Source: an uncultured Clostridia bacterium (GTDB lineage Bacteria > Bacillota > Clostridia > Oscillospirales > Acutalibacteraceae). From it: a stretch of 38,804 nucleotides of DNA. The notes under the pieces are model-generated. The model did no database searches. It saw only the letters and a list, made by a program, of their open reading frames with translations, and was not told where the DNA came from. Location: contig CAMJOD010000003.1 in NCBI GenBank assembly GCA_946407465.1, positions 1-38,804 of the forward strand, in the 5' to 3' direction. The position numbers were made by a program, and so were the translations under genes. Positions 25,142 to 34,198 of the stretch are shown in pieces (the stretch's first letter is position 1; each line of letters opens with the position of its first letter).

Positions 25142-26575
25142 ATGAAAAGAACAAAGCGTCTGACGGCTGTGCTGCTGTCGGTGCTGACGGCGTTTTCGGC
25201 ATTCACCATGCTGGGCGTGTCCGCCGCGCAAACAGATGAGTCTGTTGCGGCACAAGCGGATGAGCAGTCTGTTGCCGCGCAGGCAGATGTGCAGCCTGTT
25301 GCCGCAACCGAAGCGACAGAGTCAAATGTCGGCACCGGAGCCTCCGACGAAATCGGACAGGTCACCGGTCTGACCAAAAACACCACCAACGTCAACAACA
25401 TTAATCTGATTTGGAACAAGGTGAGCGGCGCCAACGGCTACGTTATTTATGGCTGCAACGCCGACAGTGACACCGAATTTACCAAGCTTGCCGAGGTGAC
25501 AACCAACACCTACAACCACACCGGTCTGGTGCAGGGCAGCCCCTATCACTACAAAGTCGCCGCCTACAAAATCGTAAACGGCGAAAAGGTCGAGGGTGAG
25601 CCGACGCTCTACAAAACCGCGACCCAGCCTTCCAAGGTGACCGGTCTCGGCCGTGTGCGCAGCTCCGACACCATTGAGATTTCATGGAACCGCAACGAAA
25701 AGGCGACCGGCTACAAGGTGTTCCGTGCCAGCGCCGCGACCAACAACCAGTATGAGCTGGTCAAGCTGATTGACAGCGGCACTGTGACCCGTTATATCGA
25801 CACCAACATCAGCGACGGCGGCATCTACACCTACAAGGTAGTGGCATTCCGCGTCAACTACACCTCTTGTTGGTATCATTCTCCCGGCTCGGTTCTCACC
25901 TGCATGAGCGGTCTGTGCGCACCGAACTTCAATTTCAGCACCCAGCTCTACAGAGTCAGCCTGAACTGGAAGAAGAACAAATACGCGACCCGCTACGACA
26001 TCTATTATTCCACCGACAAAAACGCCGTCAAATACACGCCCGCAGGCAGCACCACCGGCAACTCCTTTGTGACCAACACGCGCTTTGCCAACGGCGCACG
26101 TCTGTATTTCCGCGTTTATCCCATCTATAAAAAGAACGGCGTGACCATCACCGGCACCGCGCACACCAAGCTCGTCACCATTTCCAACAAGATTTACGGC
26201 GTGGCGGCGCCCACCACCTATGTGGAGATTGACATTGCGCAGCAGCGCATGTGGCTTGTCAAGAACGGCAAGGTCATTGTGGACACACCTGTTGTCACCG
26301 GCACCAAGGGCTACAACGACACGCCCAAGGGCTACTACACCATGTATTCACGCGCCATGGACACCGTTCTCTACGGCGTCGACTATGCTTCTCCGGTCGA
26401 TTACTGGATGGGCTTCAAGGGCGGCTACGGTATCCACGACGCCAGCTGGCGCTCTTCCTACGGCGGCAACATCTATACCTACAACGGCTCTCACGGCTGT
26501 GTCAACACACCCTACAACGCCGTCAAGACCATCTACAACAACACCGCTTACGGCACACCCGTTATCCTTTATTAA
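25142..26575 (+). CDS. Secreted L,D-transpeptidase (YkuD) with fibronectin type III domains
   Basis: Signal peptide MKRTKRLTAVLLSVLTAFSAFTMLGVSAA; FN3-like repeats (VTGLTKNTTNVNNINLIWNKVSGANGYVIYG); YkuD YVEIDIAQQRMWLVKNGKVIVDTPVVTG...SHGCVNTPYNAV. Confidence 0.9.
   Translation: MKRTKRLTAVLLSVLTAFSAFTMLGVSAAQTDESVAAQADEQSVAAQADVQPVAATEATESNVGTGASDEIGQVTGLTKNTTNVNNINLIWNKVSGANGYVIYGCNADSDTEFTKLAEVTTNTYNHTGLVQGSPYHYKVAAYKIVNGEKVEGEPTLYKTATQPSKVTGLGRVRSSDTIEISWNRNEKATGYKVFRASAATNNQYELVKLIDSGTVTRYIDTNISDGGIYTYKVVAFRVNYTSCWYHSPGSVLTCMSGLCAPNFNFSTQLYRVSLNWKKNKYATRYDIYYSTDKNAVKYTPAGSTTGNSFVTNTRFANGARLYFRVYPIYKKNGVTITGTAHTKLVTISNKIYGVAAPTTYVEIDIAQQRMWLVKNGKVIVDTPVVTGTKGYNDTPKGYYTMYSRAMDTVLYGVDYASPVDYWMGFKGGYGIHDASWRSSYGGNIYTYNGSHGCVNTPYNAVKTIYNNTAYGTPVILY
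25241..25306 (+). repeat. 27-bp-period intragenic repeat encoding SVAAQADEQ/SVAAQADVQ/PVAA
   Basis: Direct reading of the N-terminal region of the L,D-transpeptidase ORF. Confidence 0.75.
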
Positions 26576-26586
26576 TACATAATGCC

Positions 26587-26621
26587 AAACGGCAGTCCTT
26601 TTTCGGGGCTGCCGTTTTTTT
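26587..26621 (+). terminator. Intrinsic terminator after the L,D-transpeptidase
   Basis: AAACGGCAG...CTGCCGTTTTTTT. Confidence 0.8.
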
Positions 26622-26755
26622 AGAGTGGAGAGTTGAGAGTGGAGAGTTGAGTGAAGGGTCGCTTCGCTCCGATTTATAGTGCTGTGTGCGCCGAAACGCT
26701 GCCATTGATTGCGGCTTGCAGTTACGCAAGCAGATTATGAATTACGAATTAGTCA
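26622..26755. repeat. Dispersed intergenic repeat, copy B, plus AT-rich GAATTACGAATTA motif
   Basis: AGAGTGGAGAGTTGAGAGTGGAGAGTTGAGTGAAGGGTCGCTTCGCTCCGA, followed further on by GATTATGAATTACGAATTAG. Confidence 0.65.
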
Positions 26756-27401
26756 GGTTGCTTTTTACGTTTCTTTCCGCGAACTGAATGAGGTTAAACA
26801 GCGAGGAGGCGCCTTTTTCAAAGTAGCCGGAGAGCAGGTCGGGCGATAGGGAGAGAGAGAGCTGCTCCTGCTCCAGCACCGCGGCGGCGTGTTCTGTCTC
26901 GAGAAGCATGGAGGCGGCTGTCTGGTGCGCAAAGCGGCTGCCGTCGAGTGTAAAGAGGTTGGTCGGATTGTTGGCGTCGGCACCGTAAATCATGCGAAAC
27001 GCCATGTATTCGGCGCACATCAAATAATTGCTGACGGTGTTTGTCAGGCGCTTGCTGCCCATCTGTGTCAGCAGGTCGTAGATAATCGTGGTGGTGTTTG
27101 TCAGCAGACGGCGGTTGATCTGGTTCACCATGTTGCCCTTCAAATGGCGAAATTCGTCGCTGTCGGGCAGGTCGCTGACCGACGACGGCACGCGCTGCAC
27201 GGTTCGTCCGAGCAGATAATCCGTGCTCACCTCATAGTATTCCGCCGCCTTTACCAAAAAATCAAGTCCGCATTCGCGCACACCCTTTTCATAATGGGAC
27301 AGCACTGCCTGCGAAATCTCCAAATCCGCTGCCGCCTGCTTTTGTGTAATACCGCGTTCCTTGCGCAAAAAAGTGATGATTCTCGGAAAATCCTTATTCA
27401 A
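26742..27401 (-). CDS. XRE-family helix-turn-helix transcriptional regulator
   Basis: FPRIITFLRKERGITQKQAAADLEISQAVLSHYEKGVRECGLDFLVKAAEYYEVSTDYLLGRT; TTG start. Confidence 0.88.
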   Translation of the reverse strand: MNKDFPRIITFLRKERGITQKQAAADLEISQAVLSHYEKGVRECGLDFLVKAAEYYEVSTDYLLGRTVQRVPSSVSDLPDSDEFRHLKGNMVNQINRRLLTNTTTIIYDLLTQMGSKRLTNTVSNYLMCAEYMAFRMIYGADANNPTNLFTLDGSRFAHQTAASMLLETEHAAAVLEQEQLSLSLSPDLLSGYFEKGASSLFNLIQFAERNVKSNLTNS

Positions 27402-27405
27402 AGTC

Positions 27406-27435
27406 TTGACACCCCTTTTGAAATCGTTGTATAAT
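27406..27435 (+). promoter_or_regulatory. Promoter for the histidine phosphatase gene
   Basis: TTGACA (27406-27411), 18-nt spacer, TATAAT (27430-27435). Confidence 0.65.
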
Positions 27436-27522
27436 AATATGGTTCTATGTTTGCGTATGGTTTATCCTTATACAAACAGTATAACGCATTTTCTACAATT
27501 TGTAAATAGATTGGGAGATTTT

Positions 27523-28146
27523 ATGAAATCCTACGTCATTCACCTTATCCGCCACGGCGCCATAGACGAAACGCTCTCGGGCAAGTACATCGGCACCACC
27601 GATCCGCCCTTGTCCGACAAGGGTAAGCTGGCGCTCAAAAAGCTCGCTTTTACCCACGCCTATCCGCAGCCGCCGGTGGTGTTCTCCAGTCCGCTCAGGC
27701 GCTGCACCCAGACCTGCGCGGTGTTGTTTCCGGAGCGGAAGCCGCTGGTGATTGCCAATCTCAGCGAGTGCAATTTCGGCGAATGGGAGGGCAAGACTGC
27801 CGAGGAGCTGAAGGACAGTGAGGACTTTCAAAAATGGCTCGCTGGCGACAACAGCGTCAAGCCGCCGCGAGGCGAGAGCAACGCGGATTTTGTGCGCCGT
27901 GTCTGCAAGATTTTTGAGAGCATTGTGGAGGGACTGATGAAAACCGGTTCCACCGAATGTGCCGTTGTGACCCACGGCGGCGTGATTATGACGCTGCTTG
28001 CCGTCTACGGACTGCCGCAGGCAAAGCCCTTTGAGTGGGCGATGGAAAACGGCTGCGGCTATTCGGTGCGCGTGACGCCCATGCTGTGGCAGCGCGGCAA
28101 GGTGACGGAGGTATTCAGCCGCGTTCCGTCCGCAAAAGAAGAATAA
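27523..28146 (+). CDS. Histidine phosphatase (phosphoglycerate mutase-like) family protein
   Basis: [64 protein letters not shown]. Confidence 0.9.
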   Translation: MKSYVIHLIRHGAIDETLSGKYIGTTDPPLSDKGKLALKKLAFTHAYPQPPVVFSSPLRRCTQTCAVLFPERKPLVIANLSECNFGEWEGKTAEELKDSEDFQKWLAGDNSVKPPRGESNADFVRRVCKIFESIVEGLMKTGSTECAVVTHGGVIMTLLAVYGLPQAKPFEWAMENGCGYSVRVTPMLWQRGKVTEVFSRVPSAKEE

Positions 28147-28196
28147 ACGGCATTTTAAAAGTATTTAATAGTTTATATAGAAGGAGCTTTTTACTT

Positions 28197-29267
28197 ATGA
28201 ACAACTACAGAATTACCTTATTAAAGGGCGACGGCATCGGCCCCGAAATCGTCAATCAGGCTGTCAAGGTGCTCGACAAGGCGGCGGAAAAGTTTGATTT
28301 TACCGTCACCTATGACGAGGCGCTGCTCGGCGGCTGTGCAATCGACGCAACCGGCGTGCCGCTTCCCGAAGAAACCGTGGCAAAGTGCAAGGCTTCCGAC
28401 AGCGTGCTGCTCGGCGCGGTGGGCGGTCCCAAGTGGGACAACCAGCCCGGCAACAACCGTCCCGAGGCAGGTCTTTTGGGCATTCGCGGCGCACTGGGGT
28501 TGTTTGCCAACCTGCGTCCGTCCGTGATTTTCGGACCTCTCAAGAGCGCCTCTCCGATTAAAGACGACATCATCGGCGACAATATGGACATTATGATTGT
28601 GCGCGAGCTGACCGGCGGCATCTACTTCGGCGAGCGCGGCAGAAAAGAAGTGGGCGTTCAGCCTGCTGCCTGGGATACCGAGCAGTATACCGTTCCCGAA
28701 ATCGAGCGCATTGCGCGTGTGGCGTTTGACCTCGCCATGAAGCGTGACAAGCGCGTCACCAGCGTGGACAAGGCAAATGTGCTCGAATCCTCGCGCCTGT
28801 GGAGAGAAACCGTTATCCGCGTCAGCAAGGATTATCCCGAGGTGACGCTCAACCATATGTATGTGGACAACTGCGCCATGCAGCTGGTGCGCAATCCCAA
28901 GCAGTTTGACGTCATAGTGACCTCCAACATCTTCGGCGACATTCTCAGCGACGAGGCGTCGATGATTGCCGGCTCCATCGGCATGCTCGCCTCGGCGAGC
29001 CTTTCCGGCGGCAAGCTGGGTTTGTATGAGCCGATTCACGGCTCTGCTCCCGACATTGCCGGTCAGAATATTGCCAATCCGCTGGCGACCATTCTGTCTG
29101 TTGCCATGATGCTGCGCTATTCTCTCGGACAGAGCGAGGCAGCGGAGGCGATTGAGGCAGCCGTTTCGGAGGTGCTCAAAACCAACCGCACGCCCGATAT
29201 TTATGAAGAGGGCATGACCAAGGTCACCTGCGAAGAAATGGGCGACCTCGTCTGCGCACAGCTTTAA
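28197..29267 (+). CDS. leuB: 3-isopropylmalate dehydrogenase
   Basis: [72 protein letters not shown]. Confidence 0.94.
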   Translation: MNNYRITLLKGDGIGPEIVNQAVKVLDKAAEKFDFTVTYDEALLGGCAIDATGVPLPEETVAKCKASDSVLLGAVGGPKWDNQPGNNRPEAGLLGIRGALGLFANLRPSVIFGPLKSASPIKDDIIGDNMDIMIVRELTGGIYFGERGRKEVGVQPAAWDTEQYTVPEIERIARVAFDLAMKRDKRVTSVDKANVLESSRLWRETVIRVSKDYPEVTLNHMYVDNCAMQLVRNPKQFDVIVTSNIFGDILSDEASMIAGSIGMLASASLSGGKLGLYEPIHGSAPDIAGQNIANPLATILSVAMMLRYSLGQSEAAEAIEAAVSEVLKTNRTPDIYEEGMTKVTCEEMGDLVCAQL

Positions 29268-29275
29268 GGTGATGT

Positions 29276-29995
29276 ATGGAGCTGTATGACATGCACTCGC
29301 ACATTCTGCCTGCCTTTGACGACGGCGCCAAGACGGTGGACGACAGTCTGGAGCTGATTGACCATCTGCGGAAGCAGGGTGTGAAAAATATCTGTCTCAC
29401 ACCGCATTTTTATACCAACGAACTGAGCTACGACGATTATCTTGTCGAAAGGGAAGAGGCGTTTCGCGCGTTTGCGCCGCATATCCCAAAGGATATTCGC
29501 ATTGTGCTCGGCTGTGAGGTCTATGTGACCGATTATATGTTCAACAATTCGGATTTGTCCGGCATCACCTACGGCAAATCTCCGTATATTCTCACGGAGT
29601 TTCCGTATGGCTCGCGCTTTTCCGAAAAGACGATGCGGCGGTTTTATCAGCTGACGCAAAACTACAAGCTGATTCCCGTCATACCGCATGTGGAGCGATA
29701 CGATTACCTGATGAGTCATCCCGATATGATAGCCCAGCTCAAGGATTTGGGCGTGGTGATTCAGACCAATATCAGCAACTACACCAAGCAGTCGCCGTTT
29801 TTTCACAAGCGCAAGCTGCTCAAGCTCATTGACCGCGGACTGATTGATATTCTCGGCAGCGACACCCACTCCATGGACCACAACCGTCCGGACGTGTTTG
29901 CCGAGGCAATGAATACCATCAGCCAAAAATGCGGCGAAAAAGCCGTCGTCCGCATGATGGACAACGCCGCAAAAATCTTTAACAGCGCATTATAA
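29276..29995 (+). CDS. PHP-type tyrosine-protein phosphatase (CpsB/YwqE-like)
   Basis: LYDMHSHILPAFDDGAKTVDDSLELI, LTPHFY, VIPHVERYDYL, LGSDTHSMDHNRP. Confidence 0.9.
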   Translation: MELYDMHSHILPAFDDGAKTVDDSLELIDHLRKQGVKNICLTPHFYTNELSYDDYLVEREEAFRAFAPHIPKDIRIVLGCEVYVTDYMFNNSDLSGITYGKSPYILTEFPYGSRFSEKTMRRFYQLTQNYKLIPVIPHVERYDYLMSHPDMIAQLKDLGVVIQTNISNYTKQSPFFHKRKLLKLIDRGLIDILGSDTHSMDHNRPDVFAEAMNTISQKCGEKAVVRMMDNAAKIFNSAL

Positions 29996-29998
29996 AAC

Positions 29999-30027
29999 AA
30001 TCCCGTGCAGTCAGCCTGCACGGGATT
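29999..30027. terminator. Intrinsic terminator after the phosphatase
   Basis: AATCCCGTGCA-gtcagcc-TGCACGGGATT followed by TT. Confidence 0.75.
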
Positions 30028-30055
30028 TTAACTATCACAAATAACGAATTATGAA

Positions 30056-31321
30056 TTATGAGTTTACAACCGTTCCTGCCAGCACCGGCAAATTGCTCTC
30101 GTTGTCGAGCAGCATAAAGACGAACGGGCGGTCAACAGTCAGCTCAGCCGGTTCTGTCTGCGCGGCAGCGGCGGCTGTCTGTGTGTTGATGCCGTTGCGG
30201 TCGAGCGAAAAATCGGGCGCAAGCTCATACAGCTCTCCTGCTTTGACCGACTGCGAATAGCTCAGCGCCGAAAAGGAGGCGTCGCTGCCAAACAGGGTAT
30301 AAAGCCCGCATTTGGTCAGGGTGCCCGAAAGCGGCTGCGCTTGTTTGTCAGCTTTGACGGAAAAGGCAGGCAGTGCCGCTGTCGCCTGTTTGGTGACGTC
30401 CATGCTGTCGAGCAGCCGGTTCAGCTCGGTGGCGTCAAGGCGGCTGACATAATCGTCAAAGGCGTTGGCGTCCTTTGGTAGAATGACAAGCAGCTTGAGC
30501 GGATTTTTGGCGGTGAATTTCAGCACGGCGTCCGCGCGGTCGCTGTGCAGCAGCTTGGCGGACGAGGTAAAATAGTCCGCGGTCTGTGCGCCGTTTGTGC
30601 CGTTGAAGGTGCCCTTGACGTTTTCGGCGGCGGCTTCCACCCAGCCGTCGTTCAGCACGAGAGCCGACACCGCGTTGACGGTGCTTCCTTCGGGAAAAAC
30701 AATGCCGCTGTCGGAGGTGTAGGCGCTGAGCGCACTGTTGAGCTTGTCGGCAGCGTGCTCACCCTTGTAGTCATAGCGAAACACATCATAGCCGTAAAAA
30801 TCTTTTTCCGCCTGCAAAAACGAGGTTTTGACGTCAGCGCTCTTGTCGATGCACAACGCGCCGCCAAAGGTGAGCTGTTCGGCAGGCGCTTCCTTTTGTC
30901 CGGTGCGGCTAACCGACTCCAGACGGCTCTTAAGGTAGGAGGAGCAGGCGTTCACATCGTCTAAGCCGAGCGTGCCGGTCAGCGCCAGCAGAATTTCCGA
31001 CCGTGTGTCGCCGGAGGCGCCGTTGGCGAGCGCGCCGAGCTGCAGGGCTGCGGAGACGGGCGAAAACACAAAGCTTTCTTTGGCGTCCTGACTGCGCTGC
31101 CGCAGCTGACGGAGCGAAAAATCCAGCATGCCGCTGATATAGTCCTTGTAGGAGGACGGCGGCTCCTGCGCGCCGTCGGCGTAGTTGTAGGTCAGCGCGG
31201 TGTCCTTGCTGCGCGTGACGGTGCCTGTCAGCTTTTCCTCATCGGAAAACTGCTTGGAATTGCCGCAGGCGCAGAGCACCATGAGCAATGCGGTCGCCGC
31301 CGCCGTTATGCGCCGTTTCAT
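30056..31321 (-). CDS. Serpin-family lipoprotein
   Basis: Lipobox LMVLCACGNS; FSPVSAALQLGALANGASGDTRSEILLALTG; C-terminal signature VDRPFVFMLLDNESNLPVLAGTVVNS. Confidence 0.88.
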   Translation of the reverse strand: MKRRITAAATALLMVLCACGNSKQFSDEEKLTGTVTRSKDTALTYNYADGAQEPPSSYKDYISGMLDFSLRQLRQRSQDAKESFVFSPVSAALQLGALANGASGDTRSEILLALTGTLGLDDVNACSSYLKSRLESVSRTGQKEAPAEQLTFGGALCIDKSADVKTSFLQAEKDFYGYDVFRYDYKGEHAADKLNSALSAYTSDSGIVFPEGSTVNAVSALVLNDGWVEAAAENVKGTFNGTNGAQTADYFTSSAKLLHSDRADAVLKFTAKNPLKLLVILPKDANAFDDYVSRLDATELNRLLDSMDVTKQATAALPAFSVKADKQAQPLSGTLTKCGLYTLFGSDASFSALSYSQSVKAGELYELAPDFSLDRNGINTQTAAAAAQTEPAELTVDRPFVFMLLDNESNLPVLAGTVVNS

Positions 31322-32466
31322 TGTACTTCCTTTTCGGCTTCTTCGGTGCCGCTGAGCTGCTTTGCCAGCTTCACCATGTCCTCCGCCGCGTTGGGACGCG
31401 CCAGCTGCCTGCAGCTCTCGCGCATAAAGGCGAGGCGCTCGGTATCCTTCAGCAGCTTGGTGATTTCCTCGGCTGCGTTGTACTCGTCCACCACAATCGC
31501 CGCGTGGTGGCGCAGCAGGAATTTGACGTTATATTCCTCCTGACCGGGATAGGCGTTATAAATCGCCATGGGCAGGTGGCAGGCAAGGCTCTCGGCAATC
31601 GTCAAACCGCCGGGCTTGGTGACAATCAAATCCGAAATGTGCATATAGTCCTCAACGTTGTTCACGAAAAAGAGCAGCTTGGTGCGGTCGCGTGCGCCGA
31701 CCTCGTCGATGCATTCATCGAGCTGTTCCATCAGCCTGCCGTTTCTGCCGGTGATGACGATCATTTGCAGGTTTTTGTTGGAGGTCGCGAGGTTTTCATA
31801 GACCTTCAAGACGCCGGACACGCCAAAGGAGCCTGCCATCAGCAGGACGGTGGTTTTGTCGGGGCTGAGGCCCTCGCGGCGCATAATTTCTTCCCTGATA
31901 CCGGGCTTGCTGAACTTTTCAAAGGTCGGAATGCCCAGCGGATAAATAATCGACTCGTCCACGCCGTATTCCTCCACCAGCTTCGGCGCCATCTGCGGCT
32001 CGGCGAGCACATAGGCGTCGATGCCGGGCGCGATGTAGGAGCGGTGGGTGTCAAAGTCGGTAATCAGCGCGATAGTTTTGACGTTTTTCAGATGTCCCTT
32101 GGATTTGAGCTTGGAAACCATCGCAGTGATAAAGGCGTGGCACATGATAATCACGTCGGGTTTGTGCTCCTCAATCACGTTGAGCAGCTTGTCTGCCTGG
32201 GCGGCGTTGATTTTCATCATCGCTTTGTACGCCAAATTTTTGCGGTCGGTTATGTCGTACATCTCACCGTAGAAGCCCGGTGCGTTCTTGACCAAAAAAT
32301 AATAGCCCTGCACCGTGGTGGTGTCGTACATCTTGCCGATGGCGCGCAGTCCGTCCACCACCGTGACCTCTACCTCCGGGTTAAGACGGTGAATCGTGTC
32401 CTCCAGCGCTGCCGCGGCTCTCTTGTGTCCGCCGCCGGTGGACGCGGAAAAAATCAAAAGTTTCAT
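31318..32466 (-). CDS. UgtP/MGDG-synthase-like glycosyltransferase
   Basis: MKLLIFSASTGGGHKRAAAALEDTI, TDFDTHRSYIAPGIDAYVLAEP, VTKPGGLTIAESLACHLPMAIYNAYPGQEEYN. Confidence 0.9.
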   Translation of the reverse strand: MKLLIFSASTGGGHKRAAAALEDTIHRLNPEVEVTVVDGLRAIGKMYDTTTVQGYYFLVKNAPGFYGEMYDITDRKNLAYKAMMKINAAQADKLLNVIEEHKPDVIIMCHAFITAMVSKLKSKGHLKNVKTIALITDFDTHRSYIAPGIDAYVLAEPQMAPKLVEEYGVDESIIYPLGIPTFEKFSKPGIREEIMRREGLSPDKTTVLLMAGSFGVSGVLKVYENLATSNKNLQMIVITGRNGRLMEQLDECIDEVGARDRTKLLFFVNNVEDYMHISDLIVTKPGGLTIAESLACHLPMAIYNAYPGQEEYNVKFLLRHHAAIVVDEYNAAEEITKLLKDTERLAFMRESCRQLARPNAAEDMVKLAKQLSGTEEAEKEVQ

Positions 32467-32712
32467 AATGCATTGCTCCCTAAAGCAGATATTTATAGTA
32501 TTCCAAATCCTATTATACAAAAAATTTAACCGATTTTCAACAGTTATTTTTGCTGATATGTCTATTTTTCAGAGTTTTTGACGATAGCTGCCAAGCCGGT
32601 GTGAAAAATTTTTTTAAAATGCGGTTTGCTACTTTATTTTTGGAAAATTTTGTAGTAGAATATGTACAAACAGCAGGATAAAATAATACTGTTCGTTGTT
32701 GTGGGGTGAAAT

Positions 32713-34158
32713 ATGAAAAAAGATAAGGTTACCTTTGACATGACGCCGGTTTCCGCCGTTCAGGTCGGTCGGAAGCGCGGCAAAACAAAAGCCGTCGCCA
32801 TTGTGCTGAGCATCACGGCGGCCGTGCTGGTGGTTGTCGCAGGCGGCATCTTCCTGTGGAACGCCGGTATTTTTTCCCTGCCCGGGCTTCCGCAAAAGGA
32901 GCCGGAGCCGACCAAGCCGTTTACCTTTGCGGCTGACACCAAGGTGTCGGGGCTCGACATCTCCGGCAAAACCGTGTCGCAGGCGCGAATGTTTTTGAAG
33001 CTGAATGAATCCGCGTTTGTGCCGCCCAAGACGATTACGGTGCAAATTGCCGGCAGCGAGACGTCGCTGACGCAGGAGGATTTTGATTATACCTATAATA
33101 TAGACGAGGTTGTGGAGCAGGTTGTGGCGGACGCCGAAAACAAGCTCTCAACCGCCGAATGTGTCTACACCGTAGAGGCGAAGGTCACAGATTTGTCGGT
33201 CAAAAAGGCAGCCGAAAAGGTCTGTGAGGAATACAACGCCGAGCCGGTGAACGCGCGTGTGTCCGCGTTTCATCCGTTTGCGAACGACCGCTTTGAGGTG
33301 GAGGACGCGCAGGACGGCTTGACCGTGGACGCCGAAAACCTCAAAATGCAGCTTGCCGCCGCCTTTGTCGCCGAACAGCCGCAGGTGACGGTTGAGGCGC
33401 TGACCGAGAGCGTTCCGGCGACGGTCACGGCGGATTATATCAAGAAGAATCTGGTAAAGCTGTCGTCCTACGAAACCACCTCCACCAACACCGACGACGC
33501 CACCAGCAACATGAAAATCTCCATGGAGGCGTGCAGCGGTTCGATTATCGAGCCGGGCGAAATCTGGTCGTTCAACGACTGCACCGGCGATTCCAACCTC
33601 GAATCCAACGGCTACAAAAGCGCCAACGTGATTTCGGAGGGCAAGGTGACGCAGGGCATCGGCGGCGGCATCTGCCAGTCCAGCTCCACCATCTACAACG
33701 CCGCCATCCGCGCCAACATGGGTGTTGTGGAGCGCTATCCGCACAAGTGGGCGTCCTACTACGTGCCCACGGGTCTGGACGCGACGATTGACTATCCCAA
33801 CCTCGACCTCAAGCTCGAAAATACCTCGGATTATCAGATGTTTTTGGAGTGCAAGGTCACCGGCTCCACGCTTCACGCCACGTTCTGGGGCTTCAGCAAC
33901 GGCGACTATGACGAAATCAGAACGCGCAACGAGCAGGGCAAGGTCGGCGACAAGAGCTATGAGGTGCGTGCGTGGCGCGTCTACTACAAGGACGGCAAAA
34001 AGGTCAGAGAGGAAGAGCTGGACAGCTCCGAATACGACCTCGAAAACGGACTGAACTTTACCAGCTCCGAAAACGACGACCATGTCGTCTACGCCGGACC
34101 GGGTCCGCTGCCTGCGGATGCCGCACCGGCGACACAGGCAACCGAAGCAACCTCCTGA
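32713..34158 (+). CDS. VanW-family protein with N-terminal TM and putative peptidoglycan-binding region
   Basis: SGSIIEPGEIWSFNDCTGDS...GKVTQGIGGGICQSSSTIYNAAIRANMGVVERYPHKWASYYVPTGLDATIDYPNLDLKLEN. Confidence 0.9.
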   Translation: MKKDKVTFDMTPVSAVQVGRKRGKTKAVAIVLSITAAVLVVVAGGIFLWNAGIFSLPGLPQKEPEPTKPFTFAADTKVSGLDISGKTVSQARMFLKLNESAFVPPKTITVQIAGSETSLTQEDFDYTYNIDEVVEQVVADAENKLSTAECVYTVEAKVTDLSVKKAAEKVCEEYNAEPVNARVSAFHPFANDRFEVEDAQDGLTVDAENLKMQLAAAFVAEQPQVTVEALTESVPATVTADYIKKNLVKLSSYETTSTNTDDATSNMKISMEACSGSIIEPGEIWSFNDCTGDSNLESNGYKSANVISEGKVTQGIGGGICQSSSTIYNAAIRANMGVVERYPHKWASYYVPTGLDATIDYPNLDLKLENTSDYQMFLECKVTGSTLHATFWGFSNGDYDEIRTRNEQGKVGDKSYEVRAWRVYYKDGKKVREEELDSSEYDLENGLNFTSSENDDHVVYAGPGPLPADAAPATQATEATS

Positions 34159-34198
34159 GACAGTCCGCGCTGACTGCGCAACCCGAAAGGCGCCGCTT

